Of a DNA stretch of 64,000 nucleotides, positions 32,126-45,147 are shown one piece after another. This stretch comes from Caenorhabditis elegans. Its lineage: Eukaryota; Nematoda; Chromadorea; Rhabditida; Rhabditidae. Below the pieces are notes generated by a model, which was not told where the DNA came from, searched no databases, and worked only from the letters and a program-made list of their open reading frames with translations. Position 1 is the stretch's first letter, and each line of letters begins with the position of its first letter. Position numbers and translations under genes: made by a program. Location: positions 11,842,001 to 11,906,000 of the forward strand of contig NC_003279.8 in NCBI RefSeq assembly GCF_000002985.6. Reading direction: 5' to 3'.

Positions 32126-35100
32126 CTCTAGGCCGGAGCGTACCAAAGCTGAGCCCAAAAAAGTAGGCCAAACGACCTAGGTTTGGTTTTCTAGGCCACC
32201 AGTGCAGAAAATTCGGGGCTTGATTTTTGGAAATTCCTCGTTTTCTTCCAATTGTCAAGGAAAACTGAACAGCCTGAACAACGGACAAAAATCCAAAAAA
32301 GTCACTTATTTTTGAGCAAAAAAATCCCGCATTTTTTGTAGATCAAACTGTGATGGGACAGCCGTGCCACTGAAGGTATGGAAAACAAAAATGATGAAAT
32401 GCTTCTAAGTCGAACGAAAAAGGGGGATTAACCTCGAAAACACCTGGGGGACACCTCGCCTAGGCCGCCCGTAATTATAGGGTGCCTTCACATGGTAATT
32501 GCACAAGCACAGATTAAACGAAGACGCACTGTATTGCACAATATTTTGTGTTGCTCTGTAGCTCCGGTGACACGTGATCAGCGTGGCAAGACCCATGCAA
32601 TTCTTTAGACACACGTGGTGTGTGTCAGAGTGTCCCATTTCGGCTTGATCTACAAAAAATGCGAGAATTTTTCTCCCAAAAAAATGTGACGTCAGCACGT
32701 TCCTAACCATACGAAATTAGTTGAGAACTCTGCGTCTCTTCTCCCGCATTTATTGTAGATCTACGTAGATCAAGCCGAAATGAGCCACTCGTGCTTAACT
32801 GATTTTGCATGGTTAAGAACGTGCTGACGTCGCATTTTTTCAGGCGAAAAAATCCCGCAGTTTTTGTAGATCAAAGCGTAATGGGACACCCTGGCAACAC
32901 GTGAATCGGCACATAGTCATCGTGGCGGGACCCATGCAAAGAATGGACAGAAAACCGAACGATTTTCTATGAAATAACTCGGAGCTGCCTAGAGTTGGAA
33001 AAATGTGAAAATTTCAACTTCCGGAGCCCGATACCTATAGGCCACGTGAGAACTTTCTCAGGAGAGACGCAGAGAGACACAAATTGACTGACGAGGAGCC
33101 AGGAGAAATGAGCAGAAATAAATCAAATTGAAGAGTTTCTGAGGAGTTCTTTTTTCTCTCTTCCACTTCATCCTACCCGCCTGAGCCACCGGGGGAACTG
33201 ACAAAAGAGAGCTGTCACGTGGTTCCAGACTGTCCCATTACGGTTTGATCTACAAAAAATGCGGGAATTTTTTTCCCAAAAAAAATGTGACGTTAGCACC
33301 TATCGGTTAGCCATACGAAATCAGTTGAGAAGTCTGCCGCATTTTTTGTAGATCTACGTAGATCAAGCCGAAATGAGACACTCTGACACCACGTGAGATG
33401 TGCTCATTGTGGCCGCGAGAGTGGTGTCAAGGAATATGAGAGTACATATGGTAATTGGTGTATACCATAATTAGATGGGAATTTGAGAGCTTTTGGAGGA
33501 AGGAGAGGGTTTTTCGGCGAAAAATTAGTGTCCGAAATGAGAAAAATTGAAAAAAAATGCAAGTTTTCACTAAAAAACTACACTTTTTGGAGAAAAATTG
33601 GAAAATCTGCCAGTTTTCAGTGAAATCGAGTTTGAAAAAATAAAAAATTCGAGAATTTTTTTTTTTAATGAAAGATTTGTGCTCGAAATAGCTGTAAAAT
33701 CAGCTTAATTTCCGAAAAAAAGATCGTGATTTTCTCGAAATTCATTTTTTTTAATTTGTAATTTTGATTTTTCCACACAATTTCAAGCTTTAAAAATGTT
33801 AAAAGTCACCTAAAAAGTCGATTTTCATAACAAAATACCTAGAAAATTGTCGAAAACCGGCAAATTTCGGCCTAAATCTACTTTTAGGCAGATTTTAAGT
33901 TGAAAAATGCACAAATATTTCTAAAACCTGACAATTCAACGATTTTTTCCTAGAAAAAATCGTCGAAATCGACTTTTTCGACTTTTCAGTATTTTTTCAG
34001 TAGAAAAGTTCACAAAAATGTCCGAATTCGACGGAAAATTCAAATTTTTTTTTTCCAGAAAAAGTGCTGATTTTAGCCGAAATTGGGTGGAAAAATCGAA
34101 ATTTCGACGAAAAAAATCCAATTGCAATTGAAAAACATTGATTTTCGTTCATCGAAGTATCCTCTTTTGTTATTTTCCACTTTTTTCCCGCAGGTATTCT
34201 CTCGCCATTCACCAAGACATCACACGAATCCCGGAGACGCAGACAACTGAAGAGACCCACTTTTTGTGTGATTCAAAGGGGTCAACGCATATAGCCGGCC
34301 GATTCGTGATGACTCATCTCTGTGTTATTCTATAAATCTCTTGATTTTTTTGAGGATTTAACTCTTTTTTTTCGAAAAAAACGTGTTTTTCCGAATTTTG
34401 TATGGTTAAAAGTATCGGAATCACCGTTTTTTGTTGATTTTTTTCTCAATTTTCTTTTTTGTTTGAGTAATGATTAAGAAATAAGAACGGAAAGAAGAGA
34501 AGAAACTGTGAAAAATGAGAGAAAATATTTCAAAATCAGGAAAAAAAATCATTTTCCAAATTTTCAGGATATTATGCGGATTATTAGGGTTAGAACACAT
34601 TTTAAATTATAATTTTAATTATTTTTAACATTGAAAAAACAAAAAATCATCCGAAAACTACTCTTCTTTCACAAAAATCGGTCAAAAATAAAAAATTGCG
34701 AAAAAAAAACAAAACAAATTAAATGTAGCAAGCGCGCTCCATTGACAAAATGCCGAAATTTTTGCGAGCGAAGTTTGAATTTCGTTGCAACATGGGGCAT
34801 TTTTCGTGAAAAACAAGATTTAAAAGAATTTATACTTTATTCTTGCTCAAGAAAATTAATTTTTCCATAAATTCTATTAAAAGTGGCAGTTAAAACAACA
34901 ATTTCTAAGATTTTTTCACTTTTTTTTTGGCGTTTGCTTGTTTTTCAGAGTTTGGAATAGTTTTATGTCAAATTTTGATTTCTTCTCATTACTTTCTTCA
35001 TAAAAAAAAATGCAAAAAAGCAAATTTTATCACTAAATCGTTCAATTTCCACCTAGAAAAGACGAATTTAACGCAATTTTCCGATTAGAGCGCATTTGCA

Positions 35101-35805
35101 TTGTGCGGGAAATTCAAATTATTCAAAAATTCTCCTCTAGTTTCCAGTTCTAGTACAATCGGTGGCCGAGTTTTTTTCTTTTTTTTTCCAGCGGCCACAT
35201 AGCAAGAGCCAACCTGTATACTTTTGCAGTTCTTGTGCAAATCTGAGCTCCGCCGAGCACAAACAAGTTTGGACAGTCCACTTCTCTGCGTCTCTCGTGA
35301 TGAGTGTGCTCTCTCGTCTAACCTCTAATCCTTCCCAGATATTTGCACATCTACCCCAGTTCCACATAGCCATAAAGACTTGGGTCATTTTTATCGATTT
35401 TTTCGGTTTGCTCACAATATTGTGAGTTTCTTAATTAGGTCTTGGTAGCTTTTTGGAGCATTTTGTGACTTTTTATGCCTAAAAACCAGTTTAAATATAC
35501 TTTTTTAATGCTTAACTAGATCCAAACACCTTTGAAAATTGTCCAAAAAAATTATTTTTTGGCCGAAAATTTCAGTCGAAAAAAGCATTTTTTCGGCCTA
35601 AAAAAAATTCCAAAAAAATCCCTAATTTTTTCTGTATCTCCAGAGCCACTTTTTAAGGTATAAATCAGCAAAATTTTCCGATCAAAATTCCATTTCCCTA
35701 TATCTTTTCCCTCTCTCTATCTCACCCTATCTCGTGCGTTAGCCGACGTTTACTAAGTCCCAGTCAGTTTAATTCTATCAAATTCTTCACTTTTACTTAC
35801 AGAAA

Positions 35806-38800
35806 ATGAGGGCAATTGTCCTATTATCAGTGTTAATCAGTTGTTATCTGGTGATTGCGGAGGACTATTACGAGTTATTAGGTGTTGAACGAGATGCAGA
35901 CGATCGGACGATTCGGAAGGCTTTCAAGAAGTTGGCGATCAAGAAGCATCCTGATAGGAATACGGTTGGTTTTGCGGATTTATCTGTTGAGCGGTTAGAG
36001 ATATAAAAAAGTTGTCAACTTGAAAAATGTGTAAAATTAATTTTTAAACACTTTTCTAGTTGACCACTTTTTTATAGCTCTTCTCTGAGCTGAGAAAAAA
36101 CGATTTGAAGTTTACAGTCTCATAATTTCACGTTCAGTGTCATATCTTTTTTGTAGTTTGAGATATCAAAAAGTTGTCAACTAACAAAATATTTCCCACT
36201 TTATTCTGAGCATTTTAATAGTTGAAAATTTTTTGATAGTGCTGCTCAGAGCTGAGATATTCAGGGTTTTCTCTAGCCTCTCTGCGCTCTCCCCTCCTCC
36301 TCTACTCTCTCCCCCTTCTCTCTCACTCTCTACAGAGAGATCTCTAGCGTCTCTCCACACATACCACTATTTCCAGGATGATCCAAACGCCCATGATGAA
36401 TTTGTAAAAATCAATAAAGCTTACGAAGTCCTGAAGGACGAAAATCTGCGAAAAAAATACGACCAATTTGGAGAAAAAGGACTGGAAGACGGGTTCCAAG
36501 GAGGAAATAACTATCAAAGTTGGCAGTTTTATAATGATAATTTTGGAATCTATGATGATGATCAAGAAATTGTGACTCTCAATAGAGCAGACTTTCAACG
36601 AATGGTTTCGGATTCAAATGAGATTTGGTTCATCAATTTTTACTCCACTTATTGCTCACATTGTCATCAGCTGGCTCCTACGGTAAGAGAAAAGCGGGTT
36701 TTGGAATTTAATGTTTCTATGTGAACATAGAAAAAATTTGGTGCATTTTGAGGCTAAGTTGAGCCAAAAATCTCAAAAATGGAGTGAGATATGAAGTTTT
36801 GGAATTTTTTGAAAATTGAACATTTTGCAAAATTTGTTTTTTTTTCAAATTTTGGAAAAATACCTTATTTGAAAGTATTTTTTAAATTTTAAAATTAAAA
36901 TAATTTGAAGTATTTTAAAGCAAAAATTAGCTGAGAATGTTTAAATTGGACTAAGTTAAGGTAATTTGGAATTCTTTGAAAATTTGAAAAAAACTGACCA
37001 AATTTGGAAAAAGTTCAAATTATTGTAAAAATGAATTTCTTGAAAACTGAAATACATAACTTTTGAATATAAATAATGTATACAATTTCAAATTTTTCAG
37101 GACAAAAATGAGCCAAAAATCTCAAAAATTGACTGACATACAGTGATTTTTGTGAGATACAGTGATTTGAAATTTTTGGAAAATAATTGCAGAAAGTATT
37201 TTTTTCAAATTTTGGAAAAATGCAATTTTTTGAAAGTTTTACAGAAAAATTTCATAAACATATATTAAAATTCAAATAATTTGGAGTATTTTAAAACAAA
37301 AACGAGCTGAAAATGTTTAAATTGGACTGAGATACGGTAATTTGAAATTTTTGGACATTTGAAAAAAACTGACCAAATTTGGAAAAAGTTCAAATTATTA
37401 TAAAAATGAATTTTTTGAAAACTGAGATACATCACTTTTGAATTTAAATAATGTATATAATTTCAAATTTTTCAGGACAAAAATTAGCCAAAAATCTCAA
37501 AAATTGACTGACATACAGTGATTCGAAATTTTTGGAAATATTTTTTTTCAAAATTCTGGGAAAACGCTTTTGAATTTTTGTATTGTTTTATTAAAAACAG
37601 AATTAATTCCTAAATGTTTCACAAAAAAGATCTAGTTGTAAAAAAATAATTTTAATTTTTTTCGATTTTGAAATAAATTTTTTGAAAAATAAAAAAAAAA
37701 TTTCAAATCCACCTAACTCTGTCAGTTTTCAAGATTTTTTGCTCATTTTTACTACCAAAAATGCAAAATTTTTCACATTCCAGTGGCGAAAATTCGCGCG
37801 TGAAATCGAGGGAACAATCCGTGTGGGTGCTGTGAACTGTGCCGAAGATCCACAGCTGTGCCAATCTCAACGTGTAAATGCCTATCCATCACTTGTGTTC
37901 TATCCAACTGGAGAATTCTATCAAGGACATCGTGATGTGGAGTTGATGGTGGATTTTGCGATTCAGCGGCTCAAATCTGAAGTTTTACATTTAAATTCGG
38001 AGAATTGGAAGGCGTTGAGCGAGGACTGGGAACCATATAATCGTCTTCCATGGGTTGTTGATATGTGTGGAGGGGATCATATTGATTGCCTGAGCTCTAC
38101 TACGAGGTAATTGATTTTTTTTATTTTTTGAAAGCCAAGAAAAAGTGCACAAAATTGGTTTTTACAGAACTCAAAAATATTGATTTAGAGCCAAGTTACA
38201 AGGGTTTTAAGTTGGTGGCCTAGAAAACTCATTTTTGAAGAAATCGGCCACGTAGCTTATCAACTTTTAGATTCAAAAAAAGTTTGTGTAAATTGGTTTT
38301 TATAAAATTCAAAAATATCGATTTAAAGCCAAGTTATAGGCAGTTTAAGTTGATGGCATAGAAATCCTAAAATTTTAAAACCTCGACCACGTATTTTCTA
38401 GGCCAATAACTTCTAAATTTGCAGACGAAAGCTCTCCTCAATGCTCGACGGACTTGCCAACGTGGCAACCATTGACTGTAACGCTGAAGAAGCTCTGTGC
38501 TCGAAATTCAATCCAATCACGTCAGGAGTAATGTGGTTCCCGGCACGAAAACTAGTGAAAAAGAGCCAAATTAATATTGAGAGCATGGATGCTCAAGAGA
38601 TTTCAAAGAGTGTTATTCAATATCTTGATGAGCTTGAAGATATTTCAGTGGAGAGCTTGCAGAGGTTATTGGGTGAGTTTTGACAACACTTTTTGCTCAT
38701 TAGGCTTATGCTTAGGCCTAGGCTTAGGCGTAGACTTAGGCTTGGGCTTGGCGTCAGTGGGGTAACGCTCCCCCACTGACGTTATTTAGGGTTAGGATTA

Positions 38801-41800
38801 CAGCGTTTTTTTCATTTTTCAAAGGGTTCCCGTTGGCCGATCAAAGCGAAATTTAACACAGAGACGTATAGGCCACTAAGAAGCTTCCGTGTAAAATTTC
38901 AAATTGATTTCATCAAAACTCGCCGAGTTATGGAGCTTAAGGTGTTTTCAAAATGACCCTCAACTATTTTTTAAAATTTGAAAGTTTGGCGTTTTGTCAG
39001 TTTTCTGCCTAAGCTCACGAAAATTTAATGACAGGAGGATCGTAGCAGGATAAGGTTTCTTGTGAATTTTGAGCCAATTTCGATTTACAGCAGCCGAGAT
39101 ATTAAGCTTGCAAATTAGAAAAAAGTTCGAGTCCGGGTGCGGGCGTCTAAATTTTTTTATGTGCTGTTTTTTGTTCACTCTGAAAACGCGCGTGTAACTT
39201 GACGGTGGGTGGATGGATTTTGATGCGGTTTTTTGCTGTCTCTTCAAGAAGCTTGCCCCACCTCTGTATGCTTTATTTCAAAAAGATTGGAGCTCTTTGA
39301 GCCGAGATATGAAGAGTATTTTCGAGTATCCTCCAAAAATCACGTTTTTTTTCTCATTTTTCGCCTCTTTTTTTTGCAGGAAAATTCGAGTTTTTGCGAT
39401 TTTTACGAGATTTTTTAGCAGTTTATAGTACTCGACGAGATACGTCGAAAAACATACAAATCATCCAGATCCATCAGCTATGAGCTCTTTTAGAGAGCTC
39501 CAAAGTCAAATTCGCAATTTTGACCTCCCCCCTCCCACTTCGGTGTGTTTTTTTCGTGTTTTTTCGCAAACCACCGCTTCGTGCGCTGTTGTCTTTGAGA
39601 AATCTTTGGTTCCAAGGTGAAATTGTTGTATAAAAAGATCGTAGGTACATTTTAAAGTAAAAATTATTCCGAAAAAGTGATTTTTTCATTTTGAAAATCG
39701 AGGCAGAAAAAAATTTTTGATTTTTTTCCAAAAACTTTTTTTTTCCCTTCTCGTAGGATGGCGGTCGTTTGAGATATTTTGATTTTGAGGGAAAAAAATG
39801 AAATTACAAATATTTCTAAAGCGATAGAGCAAAAAAATTTCGAAAATTGAGTGAAAACTCACTGAGATAACCGACCTTGAAGCAAGTTACTGCCGTTTTT
39901 GCGTTGTTCATTTTTTAACTTTGAGCGTTTATTATTCACTCAATCTGAGATCAATTTCAATTTTGTTTTTTTATATAGATTCAAAATTTGACGCTAAATC
40001 CGAAAAACTAAGTTTCAAAAAAATTTTAGTGAACATTTTTTTCAGCACCGCCAAAAAATCGAGTTTTTCAGCACTGATTTTTTCGAATTTTTGCGATTTT
40101 TCACTCATTTTTTGATGAATCTTTATTTTCTTTTCTGTGTTCAATGAACAATATTGATAAAAAAATGGAATCTTTCAACAATTTGCGAAAATTTGTTTTT
40201 GAAAAAATTTTGTGCCAGTTTGAAATTTTTCAAAAAATTAATTTTCTGCCTCTTGCCCAGAAAAAGTGCTTTGGTCTGGTGTTTCAAAATTAATATTTTT
40301 GAAATCCTTACATTTTTTTTCATATTCGCTCAAATTTTTGTAACCCAATTCTCACATTGAAGGGAGATACAGGCGGGAGATACAGTTCGTTGAAGGGTTG
40401 GCTGCCAACACATCGCCACCCCACCCACAGAGAGACACACATTTACAACCCAATATATTCAAATATTACCTCCTGCTCTCAGTTTTCAAGATTTTATGAT
40501 GATTTTTACTTCATCAGAAATAACACATTCTCTTTCCTATTTGCAGGGATAGTGGAAGACAAAAAAAACAATATGGATTTAAAATCAGGGCTTCGCCCCG
40601 ATTTTAATAAAATATATGAAACCCTCTTAAAAAGTTACAAGAAGGTTTTTCCTTGCGCTTCGAGCGCAAAAGAAAAGAAAAAGAGCTATTTAGACTTAGG
40701 GTGCCCAACTGGAATAAAATATAGGAAATCCTTATGACACACTTAAGCCTAAAGGCCCGAAAAACATATTAGGATGCCCAACTGGAATAAAATATTGGAA
40801 ATCCTTATGACACACCGGCGGTATGGCGCGGCTTAAGCCTGAATAGCCACTTTTATCAAAATACATTTGAGCGAGGCGGTTGTAAACTATTCGTTTTTTA
40901 GCAAAAATAAAAAAAAAACTTTATTTAAATTTAAAAATAAATATCATATGTTATCACACCTTAGAATATCCCGCCTTAATTTAAAACTTATTTTTGGTTC
41001 ACAAATGCGAGAAAAAGAAAAATGGATTATTCATCGGAATTAAATACCATCAGAGTGATTATATTCATCAAAAGTCCCCCTTTACTGGAGGGTTAATTTG
41101 ATCAATATAACTCCAGAACCAAGCTCACGGCGGGCTCTCAAAGATCCTGAAATTAGCACTTTAACGAAGCATTGGAGGGCCAATTTTCCAATTTCACTTT
41201 GGTAGCTCATATCTCCGCTTTTGTTTGAGATAAAACCGCATGAAGTGCGGCAACTGCTGTTGTTATTTTTATGATGCTATTCCGTTTCTAATGCTTTTCT
41301 CTCAAACAAAAATTTTTTGGTAAAAAAAACTTTCAACTACAAACTTGTTCTTTACAACAATATCAACAACTTTTTAGTTGATGACTTTTCTGTAAAAATT
41401 TTATCCACGGAGATATGAGCTACCAAAGTGAATTTGTAAAATTGCTTCGTTAGATCGTTAAAGTTCTTTGTTACAGTGCTATTTTAGGATCTTTGAGAGC
41501 CCACTGTGAGCTTTGTTTTGGACTTTTGCCGCTAAAAGTTCTATCAAATGGCAAATCTCCAATGGATGCTCGCATCCCCCCAAATATTATGAAATCTCCT
41601 AGTTTCTTAGTAATCTATAGTCTTCATTTAGATTACTGAAAAATATCCACAGATTACTTTTGAGTTGCCTGAGAAGTTATTGTAAAACGCAAGGCGAGCT
41701 CAAATGTATTTTGATAAAAGTGGCTATTTAGGCTTAAGCCGCGCCATACCGCCGGTGTGTCATAAGGATTTCCAATATTTTATTCCAGTTGGGCATCCTA

Positions 41801-44800
41801 GTATGTTTTTTCGGGCCTTCAGGCTTAAGTGTGTCATAAGGATTTCCTATATTTTATTCCAGTTGGGCACCCTAAGTCTAAATAGCTCTTTTTCTTTTTT
41901 TTTGCGCTCCAAGCGCAAGGAAAAACCTTCTTGTAACTTTTTAAGAGGGTTAGGCTTTGGTTTAGGCTTAGGTTCAGATTGAGGCTTGGGTTATGTTCGT
42001 TAAATTCTTATAGTTGATAAGATAATAAAAATGCATGGCCTAACCCGATTTTTCTAGGTTTTCCACCAAGTTCAAATATAACTCTGTATTTTTTCAGAGG
42101 GAAACGATCCAGATGAGCCAATCGCCGTATGGATGCTTGCCAATGATGCTCAATCAACAGAACGAAAAGACTTCCGCCGTCTTCCGGCTCTTGTAACAAC
42201 TCAAATTTTCAAATTTGATTGCTCGAAATCCTCGGAAATTTGCGATGAGCTTCTGGATAAAACTAAGCTCCCGCAGTTTATGGTTTTCAAGACAACTGGA
42301 GGATATGAAATTGATTATGCTGGATCAAAGGATTTCCACGCGGCGAGCACATTCATTCGAGAAGCTTCAAAGTCGCATATTCATGTGCTCAATCGGGATT
42401 CGTATGAGTATGCGATTAGTGGTGGAGAATTTTATATTATCGATTATTTTGCGCCGGTTAGTTATACTTATTCGTTTTTGAAAAATTGAAAAATGTTGGT
42501 TTTAAGCAAGGGTATGAGTGTTTGAAGTTGATGGCCTAGAAAACCCAAGAGTTAGGCCATGCAGATTTTTATTAAATTTATTAGGTCACCATCAAATTGG
42601 TGGCCTAGAAAAGAGAAAATTGAAAAGTTAGGCCATGCAAGTTTCCGGTTTTTAAACAAAAATTCAAGTGTCCTAACTTTCTTGGAACTTGATTTTCTAG
42701 GCCACTAATCGTCAAACCATGGTCTCCTCACTACATGGCCAAACTTTTTTAGCTGTTGATTTTCTAGGGTATCAGTCACCAAACCATAGTCCCCAGACGG
42801 AGTGGCCTAACTTTCCCGACGCTTCATTTTCTAGGCCTCTACTTAGCCTTCCAAGTTTATAATTTTCTAGGCCATCAATTGTCTTACCGTAGCTCCTAAA
42901 ATATCGTGGCCTAACTTTATCAAATATTGATTTTTCTAGGTCATTACTCTCTAATTAGTGGCCTAACTTTTTGTACTCTCAACTTTTCTAGGTCATCCTC
43001 CAAATTATTTTTGCAGTGGTGTCCCCCATGTATGAAGCTTCTCGGCGAGTACCGACGTTTCCACACCGCCACATCAGAAGATTCCATGCTCCACACAGTA
43101 GCCATCGGATCCCTTGACTGCGTCAAATACAAGGATCTTTGCCAACAAGCCGGAGTTCAGAGTTACCCGACAAGTATTGTCTACACACCGGACGGAAAAA
43201 CGCACAAAATGGTTGGATATCATAATGTAGACTACATCCTAGAGTTCTTGGACAACTCATTAAACCCATCGGTTATGGAAATGAGCCCTGAGCAGTTTGA
43301 GGAACTTGTGATGAACCGGAAAGATGAAGAGACTTGGCTTGTGGATTTCTTTGCTCCGTGGTGTGGACCTTGCCAGCAATTGGCTCCGGAGCTACAGAAA
43401 GCCGCCAGGCAAATTGCGGCGTTCGATGAAAATGCACATGTTGCATCAATTGATTGTCAGAAATATGCGCAATTTTGCACGAATACTCAGATTAACAGCT
43501 ACCCGACTGTTAGGATGTACCCTGCCAAGAAGACTAAGCAGCCGAGGAGATCTCCGTTTTAGTGAGTTTCTTGCACAGGGGCTGAGAGAGCGTGGGGTGA
43601 GGGGTGTGTCCCATGCCGGTTTGATCTACAAAAAATGCGGGAGCATAGAAAAATCCCGCACTTTTGTAGATCAAACCGACATGGGACAACCTGACACTGT
43701 GTTCAAAAATTTATTTTGCACATTTTGTTAGTTGACAACTTCTTTATAGCGTCTGTACTTTTTGAGCAACTGAGCTTCTTTTTTTTTGAAATTTTGAATT
43801 TTTGAATTTTTCGCACTCCATTGACAATCGCCTGCCGGAAAACGCGTGGGGAAGCCGTGTACTTCACACAGACCAAATTTTTTTGTTGTTTTCTTGGTTC
43901 TAAAAACCGAAAAAAAACCGAATAAACAAAAAAAACGACAGTCCTGAAACACGTGGTGTCAGGATGTCCCATCGCGGTTTGATCTACAAAAAATGCGGGA
44001 AATTTTCAAGTTTGATGTCAGCACACTCTTAAATTCCCGCAATTCTCGGAGATCAAACCGATATGGGACATTCTGACGCCACGTTTGATATTATCAAAAT
44101 ATATAAACTGTCACATGAGATTTGACTGCAGCGACGCGCGCGAAATTTTCGCTCTCGATTTCGCATGCCGTAAAAACAGCTTGGACCACGGCCCCGCGGG
44201 TGATGACAGAAACGGGAGACGAGAAAATGCGAAGATACAGTGCAAAAACTGCTGTTTCTAGCGTTTTTTCTTCTCCCGTTTCTGTCATCACCCGCGGGCC
44301 CGTGGTCCCAGCTGTTTTTACGGCATGCGGAATCGAGAGCGAAAACTTTTCGCGCGTGTTTCTGCAGTCAAATTTGAGGTGACAGCTTTTATATTTTGAC
44401 AATAAGAACCTATTTAATCACTAAAAGTTTGAAAAACGCAGCCGTGCAACAGCGCTCCGATAAACTACGCATCGGGTGTCAGAGTGTCTCACTTCGGCTC
44501 GATCTACGTAGATCTACAATAAAAGCGGCAGAGTTTTCAACTGATTTTGCGTGGTTATGATCGTGCTGACGTCACATTTTTATGGGCAAAAAATCCCCGC
44601 ATTTTTTGTAGATCAAACAATCGGACAATCGGACAGCCTGACACCATGTGCTGTCAGTGACATATGAAACTGCAAAAATACTGAAATTTTATTTTAAAAT
44701 CAATCTTTTTTTCTTTCCAGCGACTACCCGAACCATATGTGGCGTAATTCTGATTCAATTCAACGATGGGTCTACAATTTCCTTCCGACCGAAGTCGTCT

Positions 44801-45147
44801 CCCTCGGAAATGATTTCCATACCACTGTCCTGGACTCATCGGAACCATGGATTGTCGATTTCTTTGCTCCATGGTGTGGCCATTGTATTCAATTTGCTCC
44901 GATCTACGATCAAATCGCGAAGGAGCTCGCCGGAAAAGTGAATTTCGCGAAAATCGATTGCGATCAGTGGCCCGGAGTGTGCCAGGGGGCTCAAGTTAGA
45001 GCTTATCCGACAATTCGACTGTATACTGGAAAGACTGGATGGTCCCGGCAAGGGGATCAGGGAATCGGAATTGGAACTCAGCACAAAGAGCAATTTATCC
45101 AAATTGTTCGACAACAGTTGAAGCTTGATGAGCATGATGAGCTATAA
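35806..45147 (+). CDS. dnj-27: DNJ-27, ER-resident DnaJ/thioredoxin protein (ERdj5-like)
   Basis: ER lumenal reductase and BiP co-chaperone of the ERdj5 type, assisting disulfide reduction and degradation of misfolded proteins (family knowledge). Seven exons join in phase: 35806-35964, 36377-36682, 37784-38106, 38425-38672, 42098-42456, 43017-43561 and 44721-45147, giving 788 aa. Residues 1-18 are a signal peptide. The J domain follows, with HPD at 48-50. Four thioredoxin-type active sites are seen: CSHC (146-149), CPPC (467-470), CGPC (581-584) and CGHC (699-702). The protein ends in HDEL, an ER-retrieval signal. The gap between the first and second active sites fits the redox-inactive thioredoxin-like domains of ERdj5. 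The start follows a TTACTTACAG acceptor. AATAAA lies at 45263. Intron 4 (3.4 kb) holds a nested transposon-like element. Confidence 0.97.
36945..37530 (+). repeat. Tandem duplication inside dnj-27 intron 2
   Basis: A block with TTGGACTAAGTTAAGGTAAT, CTGACCAAATTTGGAAAAAG and TTGACTGACATACAGTGA recurs about 370 bp downstream (36952 versus 37322) with only scattered differences. Confidence 0.85.
38693..38762. repeat. Degenerate telomere-like TTAGGC run in dnj-27 intron 4
   Basis: CTTAGGCCTAGGCTTAGGCG and neighbouring TTAGGC/TTGGGC units occur just after exon 4. Similar short runs lie at 41945-41995 and 53085-53160. TTAGGC is the C. elegans telomere repeat. Confidence 0.7.
40621..41950. mobile_element. 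1.33-kb terminal-inverted-repeat element in dnj-27 intron 4
   Basis: Terminal inverted repeats of about 250 bp begin ACCCTCTTAAAAAGTTACAA at 40621 and end with the inverse at 41950. They run through GGTGCCCAACTGGAATAAAA and CCGGCGGTATGGCGCGGCTT. The arms contain an internal direct repeat. The interior has no transposase frame, but about 41108-41534 is a second, diverged palindrome related to 3931-4633, so one element appears nested in another. Confidence 0.85.
42490..43010. repeat. Degenerate TTTTCTAGGCCA units in dnj-27 intron 5
   Basis: About eight loosely repeated units of 40-70 bp pair a TTTTCTAGGCCA/TGGCCTAGAAAA core with GTGGCCTAACTTT. The intron is short and otherwise featureless. Confidence 0.65.
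44092..44405. repeat. GC-rich long inverted repeat in dnj-27 intron 6
   Basis: Arms of about 130 bp, from CTGTCAC..TTTGACTGCAG through CGCATGCCGTAAAAACAGCT, CCACGGCCCCGCGGGTGATG and ACAGAAACGGGAGA, return in inverse order to GTGACAG at 44385. A short loop lies near 44240-44265. The arms are clearly more GC-rich than the surrounding intron. Confidence 0.9.

Larger units (their letters stand above)
29036..33400. repeat. Cluster of palindromic repeats with a central TGACGTCA
   Basis: Modules at about 29036-29166, 29575-29745, 30674-30912 (two), 32300-32352 (half), 32620-32896 (two) and 33228-33392 share the same parts. These are ends reading GTGTCAG.GTGTCCCAT, then TTTGATCTACAAAAAATGCGG, a central GTGCTGACGTCACATTTT, and the inverse arm with GATCTACGTAGATCAA. 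Three more modules lie in dnj-27 intron 6 (43606-43687, 43958-44092, 44468-44645). Confidence 0.85.
26100..35805. other. Gene-poor, repeat-dense interval between ced-1 and dnj-27
   Basis: I find no convincing protein or RNA gene in these 9.7 kb. The interval holds a composite inverted-repeat element (26283-27065), a direct duplication (27067-27700), hairpin elements (28799-28956, 30260-30508), many palindromic TGACGTCA-containing repeats (29036-33400) and a palindromic minisatellite (31397-32125). The part nearest dnj-27 (33.4-35.8 kb) is mostly low-complexity, except for a more balanced 250-bp patch at 35160-35420. The two genes diverge, so both promoters should lie here. Confidence 0.7.

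Noticed and set aside
32405..32710. Possible gene at a more balanced patch
   Set aside because: The frame crosses a known palindromic repeat and has no splice sites.
33997..34260. 87-aa minus-strand frame with a plausible-looking start
   Set aside because: Only its first 50 codons avoid low-complexity composition; no splice partner, homologue or poly(A) site seen.
35137..35425. Balanced-composition patch with frames on both strands upstream of dnj-27
   Set aside because: No splice-consistent gene could be built, and neither frame looks like a known protein; it may be part of the dnj-27 promoter.
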